This document shows, one piece after another, positions 9,662 through 17,378 of a DNA stretch of 52,706 nt. The position numbers and the translations under genes are program-made. The notes beneath the pieces were generated by a model. The model was not told the origin of the DNA. It worked only from the letters and a program-made list of their open reading frames with translations, and did no database searches. The number at the start of each line of letters is the position of its first letter. Positions within the stretch are counted from its first letter, which is position 1. Origin of the DNA: Microseira wollei NIES-4236. GTDB taxonomy: Bacteria; Cyanobacteriota; Cyanobacteriia; Cyanobacteriales; Aerosakkonemataceae. Location of the stretch: positions 1 to 52,706 of the forward strand of contig NZ_BLAY01000058.1 in assembly GCF_020521235.1 (NCBI RefSeq), in the 5' to 3' direction.

Positions 9662-10851
9662 CTAGAAGCAGGGATTTCCTCTCCACGACCCGTGTCCGCT
9701 AGTTCCTAACGCCCATGACAGCATTACTTTTGCAGCAGCTACATCTCTGTCATCGGTATAGCCGCACTCCGAGCAATTATGCACGCGGAGGGACAGGTCT
9801 TTTTTGCGTTGATGACCGCAATTCGGGCAAGTCTGGGAAGGCTTGACTTTCTTGGTTGGAACCTTGACCAAAAATCCACCAGCTTCTTGCAATTTGTACT
9901 CGATAGCCTTGGTGAGATTCCCAATTCCAACGTCCAACATTGAGCGATTAAGTCCCGTATGCATGCGCCTTCCTCTTACTACCCTTTTTCGCCTTGCGAG
10001 TCATCCCTTTGAGGTTGAGTTCCTCCGTCACGACCATGCTATTACTGCTAACTATTTGTGTCGCCACTTTGTGAGTCCAATCTTGTCTTTGGTTTGCGAC
10101 CTGGCGCTGGAATTTTGATACCCGCTTGGTTGCCTTTTTCCACCGCTTTGACGCCTTGACTTTTTTCCTAAAATTAGGCGCTCTTTTTCGGCGTTTCCCC
10201 TTAGATGCTTCCTTGACTTTTTCCTGACTTTTGGCGAGAAACCTGGGATTTTCTATCAACGTTCCATCGCTCATGGCAACAGCGTGATAGGTGCCAAAAT
10301 CTAGCCCAACTGCACCTACACCCGTTTCTCTAACTGGGACACACTCAACTGTAATTGATGCGTACCAGATCCCATTGCGATAAACAATCGTGCAAGTAGT
10401 GGGCGTTCCCCAAGTCCTTGCCTTGCCCCTCATCTGGATTAACAGCTTAAGGTCGGTGAGTTCTAAGTAGCCATTGTCACCTGTTGTATGAACCTGACAA
10501 GATTGATTGTCTGGATAACTCCATCCACTGTGCCGAATTGACTTGAATTTAGGCTTGCCCCTTAGTCCTTTAAAAAAGGATTGGTAAGCTAAGTCAACCC
10601 GTTTCAAAGTCGCCTGCAAGGTGTGCTTGCCCGAGTTGTTTATACTCAGGCCAAACTTGTTTGAAAGCAGGAAGTGAGTTTTGTTGTTCTAAGTATGAAA
10701 CTGAGTGACCAAACTTTCGCAACAGAATTTTACGGTTGTAAATTGCTGCGTAAAGCAATTGATGCATTTTCCTTGCCCACAACAGCTTTTTAACCGCTGG
10801 TGGCTTGGGATAAAGTCGAAAAGTTACTCGCCTGACAACCACAAAACTCAC
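9662..10851 (-). pseudogene. tnpB: tnpB, frameshifted twice
   Basis: TnpB is an RNA-guided endonuclease encoded by IS200/IS605 elements and an ancestor of Cas12. The coding sequence is in three frames: an N-terminal part (10594-10851; RVTFRLYPKP), a middle part (9948-10619; RuvC-I GLDFGTYHAVAMSDG and RuvC-II VTEELNLKGM) and a C-terminal part (9662-9964; zinc finger CPNCG...CSECGY and RuvC-III DRDVAAAK). The breaks lie near 10620, after EYKQLG, and near 9955, after GSKRK. All catalytic acids and Cys residues are still readable, so the decay is recent. Confidence 0.9.
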
Positions 10852-10891
10852 CTCCTTTGATATACTTATCCTAGCAACCAGGTATAGGCTT

Positions 10892-11305
10892 TTGTCTTCC
10901 TCTGCCCGTAAAGGCTATCACTCTGTTTTTAGGATTCACCTGCAATTCGTGTTTGTTACCAAGTATAGGCGTAAGGTATTGACAGCTCAAGTCCTAGACC
11001 GCATGAGAGAAATTTTGGCTCATGTTTGCGTTAAGACCAAGTGTCAACTGATAGAGTTTAACGGTGAATCAGACCAGGTACACTTATTGATAAACTTACA
11101 TCCGGATAACAATATCTCAGCTTTCACAGGCAGCCTGAAAAGCGCATCTAGTCGCATCATCAGAAATGAGTTTGAAGAACAGTTGAGCAAGTTTTATAAA
11201 AATCCTGTTTTGTGGTCTGGATCTTATTATGTTGCCTCTACAGGAGGTGCGCCCATCGAAAAAATTAAAGCCTATATCAAGTCTCAGGATTCTCCGCAAG
11301 AGTGA
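10892..11305 (+). CDS. tnpA: IS200/IS605 Y1 transposase TnpA, HUH motif altered
   Basis: The 137-residue protein begins SSSARKGYHSVFRIHLQFVFVTKY, the usual TnpA_REP start, here from a TTG codon. The nucleophile Tyr is kept in IEKIKAYIKSQ. The metal-binding HUH motif, normally D-H-V-H-L-L, reads D-Q-V-H-L-L (CAG codon near 11076), so one metal ligand is changed. Family knowledge predicts loss or strong reduction of single-strand cleavage. It is divergent from tnpB with a ~40-base gap. Confidence 0.88.
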   Translation: MSSSARKGYHSVFRIHLQFVFVTKYRRKVLTAQVLDRMREILAHVCVKTKCQLIEFNGESDQVHLLINLHPDNNISAFTGSLKSASSRIIRNEFEEQLSKFYKNPVLWSGSYYVASTGGAPIEKIKAYIKSQDSPQE

Positions 11306-11383
11306 TTGAATTTTTGAGGGGTATCGAAACCCTCAAAAATTCCGCTATCCTTCCCCACCTTGTAAGAAGGTGGGGACAGTCGC

Positions 11384-11812
11384 GATCAGTTCTATCAGCG
11401 ATATCTGTCCGTCTCTGGTAGCAGAAAGCACTAAGGCGGAGCGCAATGCTTGTCGGTTTGCTCGATTCGAGCTAGTGCTAACAACTTGACTAATTTGATC
11501 GAGTATAAGATCGCCTGCGGGACTGTTTAGCACCCGATCTAATAAGATGGGATTGACATTGACGGGTTGGGTAAGAGTGCGGCGGATATCTTGAGGATTT
11601 TGCTGTAAGCGGTTTAAAGAAGTTTCTAGCGAATCAGACACTTTGCCAGTTTCGGCTAAGGTCGATAATTCCCTCACAGAAATCGAGTTTTGTAAGAAGC
11701 CGTATTTTAGCACAATCCGGTCGGCAGCGCCAGCATCAGTGCCGTTGAGGCAAACAGCCACAGTTGAGGCGAAAAATAAGGCACGACGTAGGAAAAAGAG
11801 TAGCGATCGCAT
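11384..11812 (-). pseudogene. DUF1400 protein, N-terminal part truncated by an IS element
   Basis: From ATG the reverse strand encodes RSLLFFLRRALFFASTVAVC, a signal peptide, followed by the DUF1400 signature (DRIVLKYGFLQNSISVREL, NPILLDRVLNSPAGDLILDQ, SALVLSATRDGQISLIELI). DUF1400 is a cyanobacterial domain of unknown role, often fused N-terminally to alpha/beta hydrolases. After LIELI the frame enters IS DNA and stops 12 codons later. The rest of the gene lies at 9441-9568. A HIP1 site overlaps the start codon. Confidence 0.85.
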
Positions 11813-11840
11813 GATAATTTCACAACTATAATAATTCCGA

Positions 11841-12040
11841 CGCTCGCCCCAGTCATATAATTGCCTATTGGGACAGCGCTGTGATATTTTGTTATACCGA
11901 TACCCTTTTGATTCTTCACCCGCCCAAAGACTGAGTACCCACCAAGCAATATGGCTAAACTGGGCGCATTCAAACCAAGTCAGAGTGAAGACAATATCAG
12001 CGACTACTAAAGCTTCCATGCCGCGTAATGATGAATAAGC
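11841..12040 (-). pseudogene. O-antigen ligase-like gene, 3'-end fragment (copy A)
   Basis: The reverse strand reads LRGMEALVVADIVFTLTWFE and CAQFSHIAWWVLSLWAGEES, which matches the last helices of the longer fragment at 17063-17378 almost residue for residue (LRGIEALVVAYIVFTLTWFE). No start or upstream domain is present. It lies in front of the DUF1400 gene in the same orientation and its open frame runs into that gene. Confidence 0.75.
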
Positions 12041-12154
12041 CTTGATCCATGTAACAGTCACCGCTGCCAATCCCTGACTACCTGGTAAGGTAGATTTTTA
12101 TAGTCTCACTACTTGTTTTTTTTCACAAGCAACGTACATTGATTAGAGAAAATC

Positions 12155-12622
12155 ATGACTATTTATTTTTTTACTGATAACGAAAAACCATAGGGTTGTT
12201 TCTGCAACTTTTCCTCACACGGTTTTGAAATAGACAGACTCTGGTGGTCTACAGCAGAGCATTATTATCAAGCCCAGAAATTTGCTGGCAGTGCCCATGC
12301 CGAAACAATTAGATTGGCAAAAACTCCCGAAGAAGCAGCTAAACTAGGTCACGCTTATTTGTACCGTAGCGACTGGAAACAAATCAAATATGATGTGATG
12401 CGCCTCGCGGTACTCTGCAAGTTTCAGACTCATGCAGATCTTCGCAAAATTCTGCTAAATACGGGGTAAAAAATCATTATTCAAAAAGATATTGGAGACT
12501 ACTATTGGGGCTATGGTAAAGATGGCAGTGGCAAGAATTATCTGGGAAAAATTTTAAGTAAAGTTAGAGAAAATTTGCGGAGCGAAAGTTATAAGGAAAT
12601 GCTTTCAAGACAATATGAGTAA
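12155..12622 (+). pseudogene. NADAR family (YbiA/RibX-like) N-glycosidase with two in-frame stops
   Basis: NADAR proteins (DUF1768) cleave N-glycosidic bonds in riboflavin intermediates or ADP-ribosylated substrates. One unbroken frame of 156 codons gives MTIYFFTDNEKP, stop, GCFCNFSSHGFEIDRLWWST, then AEHYYQAQKFAG, stop after LLNTG, and GDYYWGYGKDGSGKNYLGKIL. Every family block (CFSNFSP-like, WWxTxEHYxQAQKF, DYYWGxGxDGSGKNxLGKxL) is present. TAG is codon 13, where the family has Tyr; TAA is codon 105. As the frame is otherwise kept, these are point mutations. It is 9 bases before the flavodoxin-like gene and heads the NAD-related set. Confidence 0.85.
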
Positions 12623-12630
12623 GGTAATTT

Positions 12631-13229
12631 ATGTCTAAATTAGCGATTGTATATTTTTCAGGTTCTGGTAAGACACACTTGATGGCTGAAGCCATAGCTG
12701 AAGGAGCTAGTCAAGTGGTAGGAGTGAAGGTTGAGTTGTTGCGAATTGTGGAAGAGCAGATTGTGAATGGAGTGTGGCAAGATGCAGAAATCATAGAAAA
12801 GCTTAACCACGCTGATGCAATTGTGTTTGGCTCGCCAACTTATATGGGAGGTGTGTCCGGTCAGTTTAAACTCTTTATTGATGCTGCTAGTGAAGTCTGG
12901 TTTAGGCAAGGATGGAAAGACAAAATTGCTGCTGGTTTTATCCATTCCCCAGTTCTGCTAGTGGTGACAAACAAAGCACACTACTTTACCTAGCAATTAA
13001 TGCGGATCAACATGGTATGATTTGGGTCAACGTTGGAGATTTACCAAGCCATTTTTTGGAAAAAGATGATGGGGTGAATCGTCTGGGGTCGTTTTTAGGA
13101 GTGATGGGTCAAGGTACAGGTATCAGTGGAAGCGAAGGCGAACTCAATCTCGCTCCAGGCGATCGACTAACAGCTTTCCGATTAGGACAGCGCATGGCAG
13201 AGTCTGCCGAACGTTGGCGAAAAGTTTAA
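12631..13229 (+). pseudogene. flavodoxin/WrbA-like NAD(P)H reductase, one frameshift
   Basis: The first 108 codons encode a flavodoxin-fold FMN-binding protein: LAIVYFSGSGKTHLMAEAIAEG (phosphate loop) and VFGSPTYMGGVSGQFKLFID. After GFIHSP at ~12950 the frame is lost, and the rest continues in another frame as SASGDKQSTLLYLAINADQHGMIWVNVGDLP and NRLGSFLGVMGQ to a stop at 13229. A one-base change explains the break. The family includes WrbA-type quinone reductases and NADPH-dependent FMN reductases. It shares strand and tight spacing with the NADAR and COG1058 genes. Confidence 0.85.
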
Positions 13230-13284
13230 GTACAAGGCGATAAATAAAAATACAGTATTTCAGCCGCATTAAAAGAGAGAAAGT

Positions 13285-14089
13285 ATGGTAAGAGTAGAAA
13301 TATTGGCAATAGGAAACGAACTTTTAATTGGAGATGTACTTGATACTAATACCCACTGGATTATCAAACAGATCGTTGGTCTGGGTGGAAAAATCAACCG
13401 TTCTGTAATCCTCCGGGATAATTTAGATGCAATTGCTACAGAAATCCAATCGGCATTGCAAAGGAAAACTGAGGTGATTTTTACCATAGGAGGAATGGGA
13501 CCAACAGTTGATGACATGACTATTGAAGCTATAGCCAGAGCAATAAATCAACCTTTAAAAGCTGATGCACAAGCAATAGCTTTTGTCAAGCATAAATATC
13601 AAGAATTTGCTAAAAAAGGATATGTTGACGATCCAAGAATGACACCAGCCCGAGAAAAAATGGGTCTTTTACCTATGGGTTCAATTCCGATATACAACCC
13701 TGTTGGAGCAGCTCCGGCAGTCATATCAAAAGTAAAAGAAAGCACGCTCGTTAGCTTACCTGGCGTACCTAGAGAACTTAAAGGAATCTTTGAAGAGTCT
13801 TTGCTACCTATTCTTGATGAAAAATTTGGTCATAAATGTTTTTTGGATAAAGTTGCAGTTGTCGATAGTAAAGATGAATCTATTATTGCTCCTATTTTAA
13901 ATAATGTGTCTAAAAAAAATTAGATATTAATTTTATATAATAAAAATCGATATAGATGCAAAAATAAAGGTGACTATTTCTGAATGTGGTAGTTTCAAAG
14001 AAGAAGTAGGTAGGGTAATTAATCAAGCAATACAAGACCTTAGAGAAGAGTTAGGTAATGCCGGAATTTTACTAGACCAGATAGAATAG
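13285..14089 (+). pseudogene. COG1058 (CinA N-domain) ADP-ribose pyrophosphatase-like protein, broken near the 3' end
   Basis: An intact 212-codon stretch encodes the MoaB/MogA-like domain of CinA: ILAIGNELLIGDVLDTNTHW, FTIGGMGPTVDDMTIEAIA and PGVPRELKGIFEESLLP. COG1058 proteins have been described as ADP-ribose pyrophosphatases of NAD recycling. The frame stops at 13921, but the missing tail (DAKIKVTISECGSFKEEV to LLDQIE, 13955-14089) is readable one frame over, so the gene is recently damaged. The truncated product could still fold. There is no C-terminal PncC deamidase domain. Confidence 0.8.
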
Positions 14090-14158
14090 GTAACTTACCG
14101 CTTTCTCAGTTTTGACTAGATAACCAGGATATCTTGATGCCGAAAACTTTAACTATAC

Positions 14159-14294
14159 TAACGCAAGTTGCTAGTTATAAACTTTGGCGTTGCTAATTGC
14201 TAATTGCTAATTGCTAATCTTGGATTTTTACCAATCGATCCATTAGCCATTAGCCATTAGCCGCTCCCAGAGAGATAACTAGCAACTTGAGTTA
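14159..14294. repeat. hairpin MITE family A, copy 1
   Basis: It starts TAACGCAAGTTGCTAGTTAT and ends with the near-perfect inverse ATAACTAGCAACTTGAGTTA. Inside are four TTGCTAA heptamers, a short spacer (GGATTTTTACC), then ATTAGCC heptamers, so the two arms pair along most of the 136 bases. It lies just before the nicotinamidase remnant and probably replaced or displaced that gene's start. Confidence 0.85.
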
Positions 14295-15192
14295 TACTAG
14301 ATTCGACCTTAGCAGCCATTGAAGCTGCCTTACCGATTGACCCTCAACCTTACACCATAGGAGATCGCCCTACAGGTTTAATTGTTGTCGATGTCGTTAA
14401 CGGGTTTTGTACCGTTGGTTATGGCTGTGCAGCACCAACTGAACCCAAGGAACAAATAGAGACGATGGTTACAGAAAGTAACCGTTTAGCCAAAACGTTT
14501 ACTAATAGAGGTTTACCAGTATTAGCATTTTTAGATACCCACGAACCAGGCAAACCCGAACGGGAGCATGTCAGTTTTGCAAATCTACGCCAACACCCTG
14601 AAGGGTGCGGCTATACAAACGAAGCCCGCTAAAGCGGGCTAAAGCTTTTAAAGCCTGCTTTGGCAGGCTTTGTTTGTGTAGCGACACCATGCGCGGGTGT
14701 CGGCTACTCTCGTTGACATGCTCCCAACCAGAACCCCCCTATCCCACTCATTGCGAGAAGGGATCTGGAGAAGAAAAGTTAGTTCCTCAACTGGAATGGT
14801 TAGAAGATAACCCTCACACCACCTTGATTGAAAAAGACTGTATCAATGGTTTTATCGGTGCGAGCGCAAAAGACACAGGAAATAATACCTTACTAGAATG
14901 GGTCAACCAAAATAAACTAGAAGCCTTAGTAGTAGTAGGAATCTGCACCGATATCTGCGTGATGGATTTCGTTGTCACGATGTTATCCGCCAGAAATCAC
15001 AACCTTACACCCACTCTCAAAGATATCGCCGTTTATACTAAAGGTTGCGCTACCTACGACATGAGCCCAGAAATGGTAACTCAATTGGTTCTACCAAAAA
15101 CAGCTATTCATTCCCAAGATATAGCCCATCATGTCGGTTTATACACCATGGCGGAACGAGGTGCGCTCATTTCTTCTGAAATATTGTTTTAG
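14295..15192 (+). pseudogene. nicotinamidase (isochorismatase-like hydrolase), 5'-truncated and interrupted
   Basis: Nicotinamidase converts nicotinamide to nicotinate in NAD salvage. The first part reads TLAAIEAALPIDPQPYTIGD and GLIVVDVVNGFC to HEPGKPE, with no start codon after the MITE. A 164-bp insertion follows at 14562-14725. The second part resumes with PPYPTHCEKGSGEEKLVPQL, then IEKDCINGF and the catalytic-Cys block VVVGICTDICVMDFV, ending 9 bases before nadB. The GICTDIC pattern is that of the eukaryote-like NIC1 type. The insertion adds 173 bases, so the frame is lost even if it were read through. Confidence 0.88.
14562..14725. mobile_element. 164-bp MITE with 12-bp inverted repeats and 9-bp target duplication
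   Basis: The ends are perfect inverse repeats: GGGAGCATGTCA and TGACATGCTCCC. Direct repeats AACCCGAAC (14553-14561) and AACCAGAAC (14726-14734) flank it, a 9-bp duplication with one mismatch. Removing the element and one flank restores the nicotinamidase frame (GKPE joined to PPYPTH). The inside has palindromes GCCCGCTAAAGCGGGC and AAAGCCTGCTTTGGCAGGCTTT, and no coding capacity. A related AAAGCCTGC...GCAGGCTTTGTTTGT segment lies near 37.4 kb. Confidence 0.9.
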
Positions 15193-15201
15193 GGCTTAGT
15201 A

Positions 15202-16881
15202 ATGGTATCCCCAAAAATTCTCTCCCAGTTCGACATTCTGGTAGTAGGTAGTGGTGCAGCTGGACTCTATGCGGCTCTATGCTTACCTACTCACTTACAA
15301 GTCGGCTTAATTACCAAAGATGCCCTCAAAACTGGGTCGAGTAGCTGGGCGCAAGGAGGGATTGCGGCTGCCATTGACCCCTCAGACACACCAGAGTTAC
15401 ATTTTGAGGATACCATCAAGGCTGGTGCAGGTCTTTGCGAACCAGAAGCGGTAAAGTTTTTAGTCGAGAATGCTCCTGCTGCGATTAAATCGCTCTTAGA
15501 AATGGGAGTAGCCTTTGATCGCCAAGGGGAAAAGCTAGCCATGACTCTAGAGGCAGCTCACTCCCGTCCCCGTGTCCTCCATTCTGCCGATACCACAGGG
15601 CGAGCGATCGTCGATACTCTGATTGAACAAGTCTTGCAGCGTCCTAATATCCAAGTAATTTCTCCAGCATTTGCTTTGAGTTTGTGGATTAATGACTCAA
15701 CTGGTCATTGTCAGGGGATTAGTGTACTTTGCCAAGGGCAAATTAGGTGGATCAAAGCATCTGCAGTCATCTTAGCAACTGGTGGTGGCGGTCAAGTATT
15801 TTCCCAAACCACTAATCCGCTGGTAAGTACCGGAGACGGAGTCGCACTAGCTTGGCGTGCGGGAGCTATAGTACGGGATTTAGAGTTTTTCCAATTTCAT
15901 CCTACCGCTTTAACCAAACCGGGGGCACCCCGTTTTCTGATTAGTGAAGCAGTCAGAGGAGAAGGGGCGCATTTAGTAGATTCCCAAGGGCAGCGCTTTG
16001 CCTTTAATTATCATTCTGATGGGGAACTAGCACCAAGAGATGTAGTCAGTCGGGCAATTTTTAGTCACTTACAGCAAACAGTACCAGAGCCATATTGTGT
16101 CTACTTAGACTTGCACCCCATCCCCACTGAGCAAATTCGCCACCGTTTCCCCAATATCATCCAAGTTTGTCAACAGTGGGGGATTGATGCGTTTAAAGAA
16201 CCCATTCCAGTCGCTCCTGCTGCTCATTACTGGATGGGAGGAATCGTTACCGATGTACATAGTGAAACTTCAATTGAGGGACTATATGCCATTGGTGAAA
16301 CAGCGAGTACAGGGGTTCACGGTGCCAATCGTTTAGCTAGCAACTCTCTATTGGAATGCCTAGTTTTTGCTGCTGAACTGTCTCGGTTGGAAATTGAACC
16401 TAATTTGACCCCTGAAGCGTCTCCCTCTGCAATTACCGAGCAACGAGACTGGGAAGGAGAAATGGAGTGGATTACCTCAGTGCGGCAAAATTTGCCCCAA
16501 CTAATGTGGCAAAGTGCCGGAATTTGTCGCTCCCAAGCAGCATTGGAGGCTGCAATCGTGCAAATTAGTGCTTGGCGTTGTGAATTAGCAGCAAAAGAAG
16601 TAACTCAATACCTGCTCAACCTGACACCTAACCTAACGGTGCAATTAACCTCAGCCAATGCTCAACAGCAACTCCGGACTTGTGCCGAAACCCTCAATTT
16701 GCTCGATATTGCCTACTTAATCCTCAAAAGTGCTGCTTGGCGCACCGAAAGCCGAGGTGGACATTACCGCAGCGATTATCCCCAAACCTCACCCAATTGG
16801 CAAGTGCATACCTTAGTGCAGGGAGAAAGTTGGTCTAAATCACCAATCATTCAACTTGCTCAGATGAGTTCAATTACATAA
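15202..16881 (+). CDS. nadB: L-aspartate oxidase NadB
   Basis: NadB oxidises L-aspartate to iminoaspartate, the first step of de novo NAD synthesis (NadA and NadC follow). The 559-residue protein has the FAD-binding motif DILVVGSGAAGLYAALCLP (residues ~10-28), the SSSWAQGGIAAAI block (~46-58), HPTAL, the GIVTDVHSETSIEGLYAIGE block and the C-terminal RGGHYRSDYP. No break is seen; it is the only intact gene of the NAD-related set. It starts 9 bases after the nicotinamidase remnant. Its stop codon TAA is formed by the first three bases of a MITE copy. Confidence 0.95.
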   Translation: MVSPKILSQFDILVVGSGAAGLYAALCLPTHLQVGLITKDALKTGSSSWAQGGIAAAIDPSDTPELHFEDTIKAGAGLCEPEAVKFLVENAPAAIKSLLEMGVAFDRQGEKLAMTLEAAHSRPRVLHSADTTGRAIVDTLIEQVLQRPNIQVISPAFALSLWINDSTGHCQGISVLCQGQIRWIKASAVILATGGGGQVFSQTTNPLVSTGDGVALAWRAGAIVRDLEFFQFHPTALTKPGAPRFLISEAVRGEGAHLVDSQGQRFAFNYHSDGELAPRDVVSRAIFSHLQQTVPEPYCVYLDLHPIPTEQIRHRFPNIIQVCQQWGIDAFKEPIPVAPAAHYWMGGIVTDVHSETSIEGLYAIGETASTGVHGANRLASNSLLECLVFAAELSRLEIEPNLTPEASPSAITEQRDWEGEMEWITSVRQNLPQLMWQSAGICRSQAALEAAIVQISAWRCELAAKEVTQYLLNLTPNLTVQLTSANAQQQLRTCAETLNLLDIAYLILKSAAWRTESRGGHYRSDYPQTSPNWQVHTLVQGESWSKSPIIQLAQMSSIT

Positions 16882-17014
16882 CGCAAGTTGCTAGTTATAA
16901 ACAAGGGCGTTGCTAATTGCTAATTGCTAATTGCTAATCTAGGATTTTTACTGACATTAGCCATTAGCCATTAGCCATTAGCCGCTCCCAGAGAGATAAC
17001 TAGCAACTTGAGTT
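16879..17014. repeat. hairpin MITE family A, copy 2, supplying the nadB stop codon
   Basis: It has the same 136-base layout as copy 1, with TTGCTAA heptamers in the left arm and ATTAGCC heptamers in the right arm. TAA at 16879-16881 is both the nadB stop and the start of the left inverted repeat. Transcribed from nadB, the RNA would end in a long stem-loop. Confidence 0.85.
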
Positions 17015-17016
17015 AT

Positions 17017-17062
17017 TACTAACCCGAATCAACGCGGCACCCGGGTTTGGATTGAATCAACC
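17017..17062 (+). pseudogene. short fragment of a beta-helix (DUF1565-like) gene
   Basis: About 15 codons read TNPNQRGTRVWIESTP. This matches TNPNKRGTGVWVESTNP inside the intact beta-helix/SLH gene at ~27.45 kb, and the DNA is similar too. It is wedged between the MITE and the O-antigen ligase fragment, a sign of repeated recombination here. Confidence 0.55.
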
Positions 17063-17378
17063 CCGACGAAAGCCCCAGTCATATTGTTGCCTATTGGGAC
17101 AGCGCTGTGATATTTTGTTATACCGATCCGCAAGTGATTCTTCACCCCCCGAAAGACTGAGTACCCACCAAGCGATATGGCTAAACTGGGCGCATTCAAA
17201 CCAAGTCAAAGTGAAGACAATATAAGCGACTACTAAAGCTTCAATGCCGCGTAATGGTGATAATTGAATAAGTCTAAAACAAAATACTAGCAGTGCAGCG
17301 TAACACAACATGCCCAAAATGCCTATCGATAAAGTTGTGTCCAAAATCAGATTGTGCGCTTTGTAGGTAGGTATTGAC
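17063..17378 (-). pseudogene. O-antigen ligase-like gene, 3'-end fragment (copy B)
   Basis: The reverse strand encodes SIPTYKAHNLILDTTLSIGI and LGMLCYAALLVFCFRLIQ, then LRGIEALVVAYIVFTLTWFE and the last helix. The HN-L-LD-SIG-LG pattern is typical of the C-terminal part of Wzy/O-antigen ligase membrane proteins. The N-terminal two thirds are missing: the left end of a tnpB element abuts it right after a TTGAC. The last ~190 bases duplicate the fragment at 11841-12040 in the same orientation. Confidence 0.75.

Larger units (their letters stand above)
9569..11383 (-). mobile_element. IS200/IS605 family element with divergent tnpA and tnpB
   Basis: The element is defined by the break in the DUF1400 gene. 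The tnpA-side end carries two hairpins: AATTTTTGAGGG...CCCTCAAAAATT at 11308-11342 and TCCCCACCTT...AAGGTGGGGA at 11352-11376. The tnpB-side end carries ACCCAACG...CGTTGGGT at 9580-9610. Subterminal hairpins, absence of terminal inverted repeats and no clear target duplication are the marks of the family, which moves by single-strand Y1 transposition. On the reverse strand the host sequence before the tnpA-side end is ACTGAT, close to the TTGAT target motif known for ISDra2. Both genes look damaged, so the element is probably immobile by itself. Confidence 0.85.

Noticed and set aside
12155-12622. Stop codon readthrough or recoding in the NADAR gene
   Set aside because: Two different stops (TAG and TAA), no recoding signal, and several neighbouring genes also broken make plain decay more likely.
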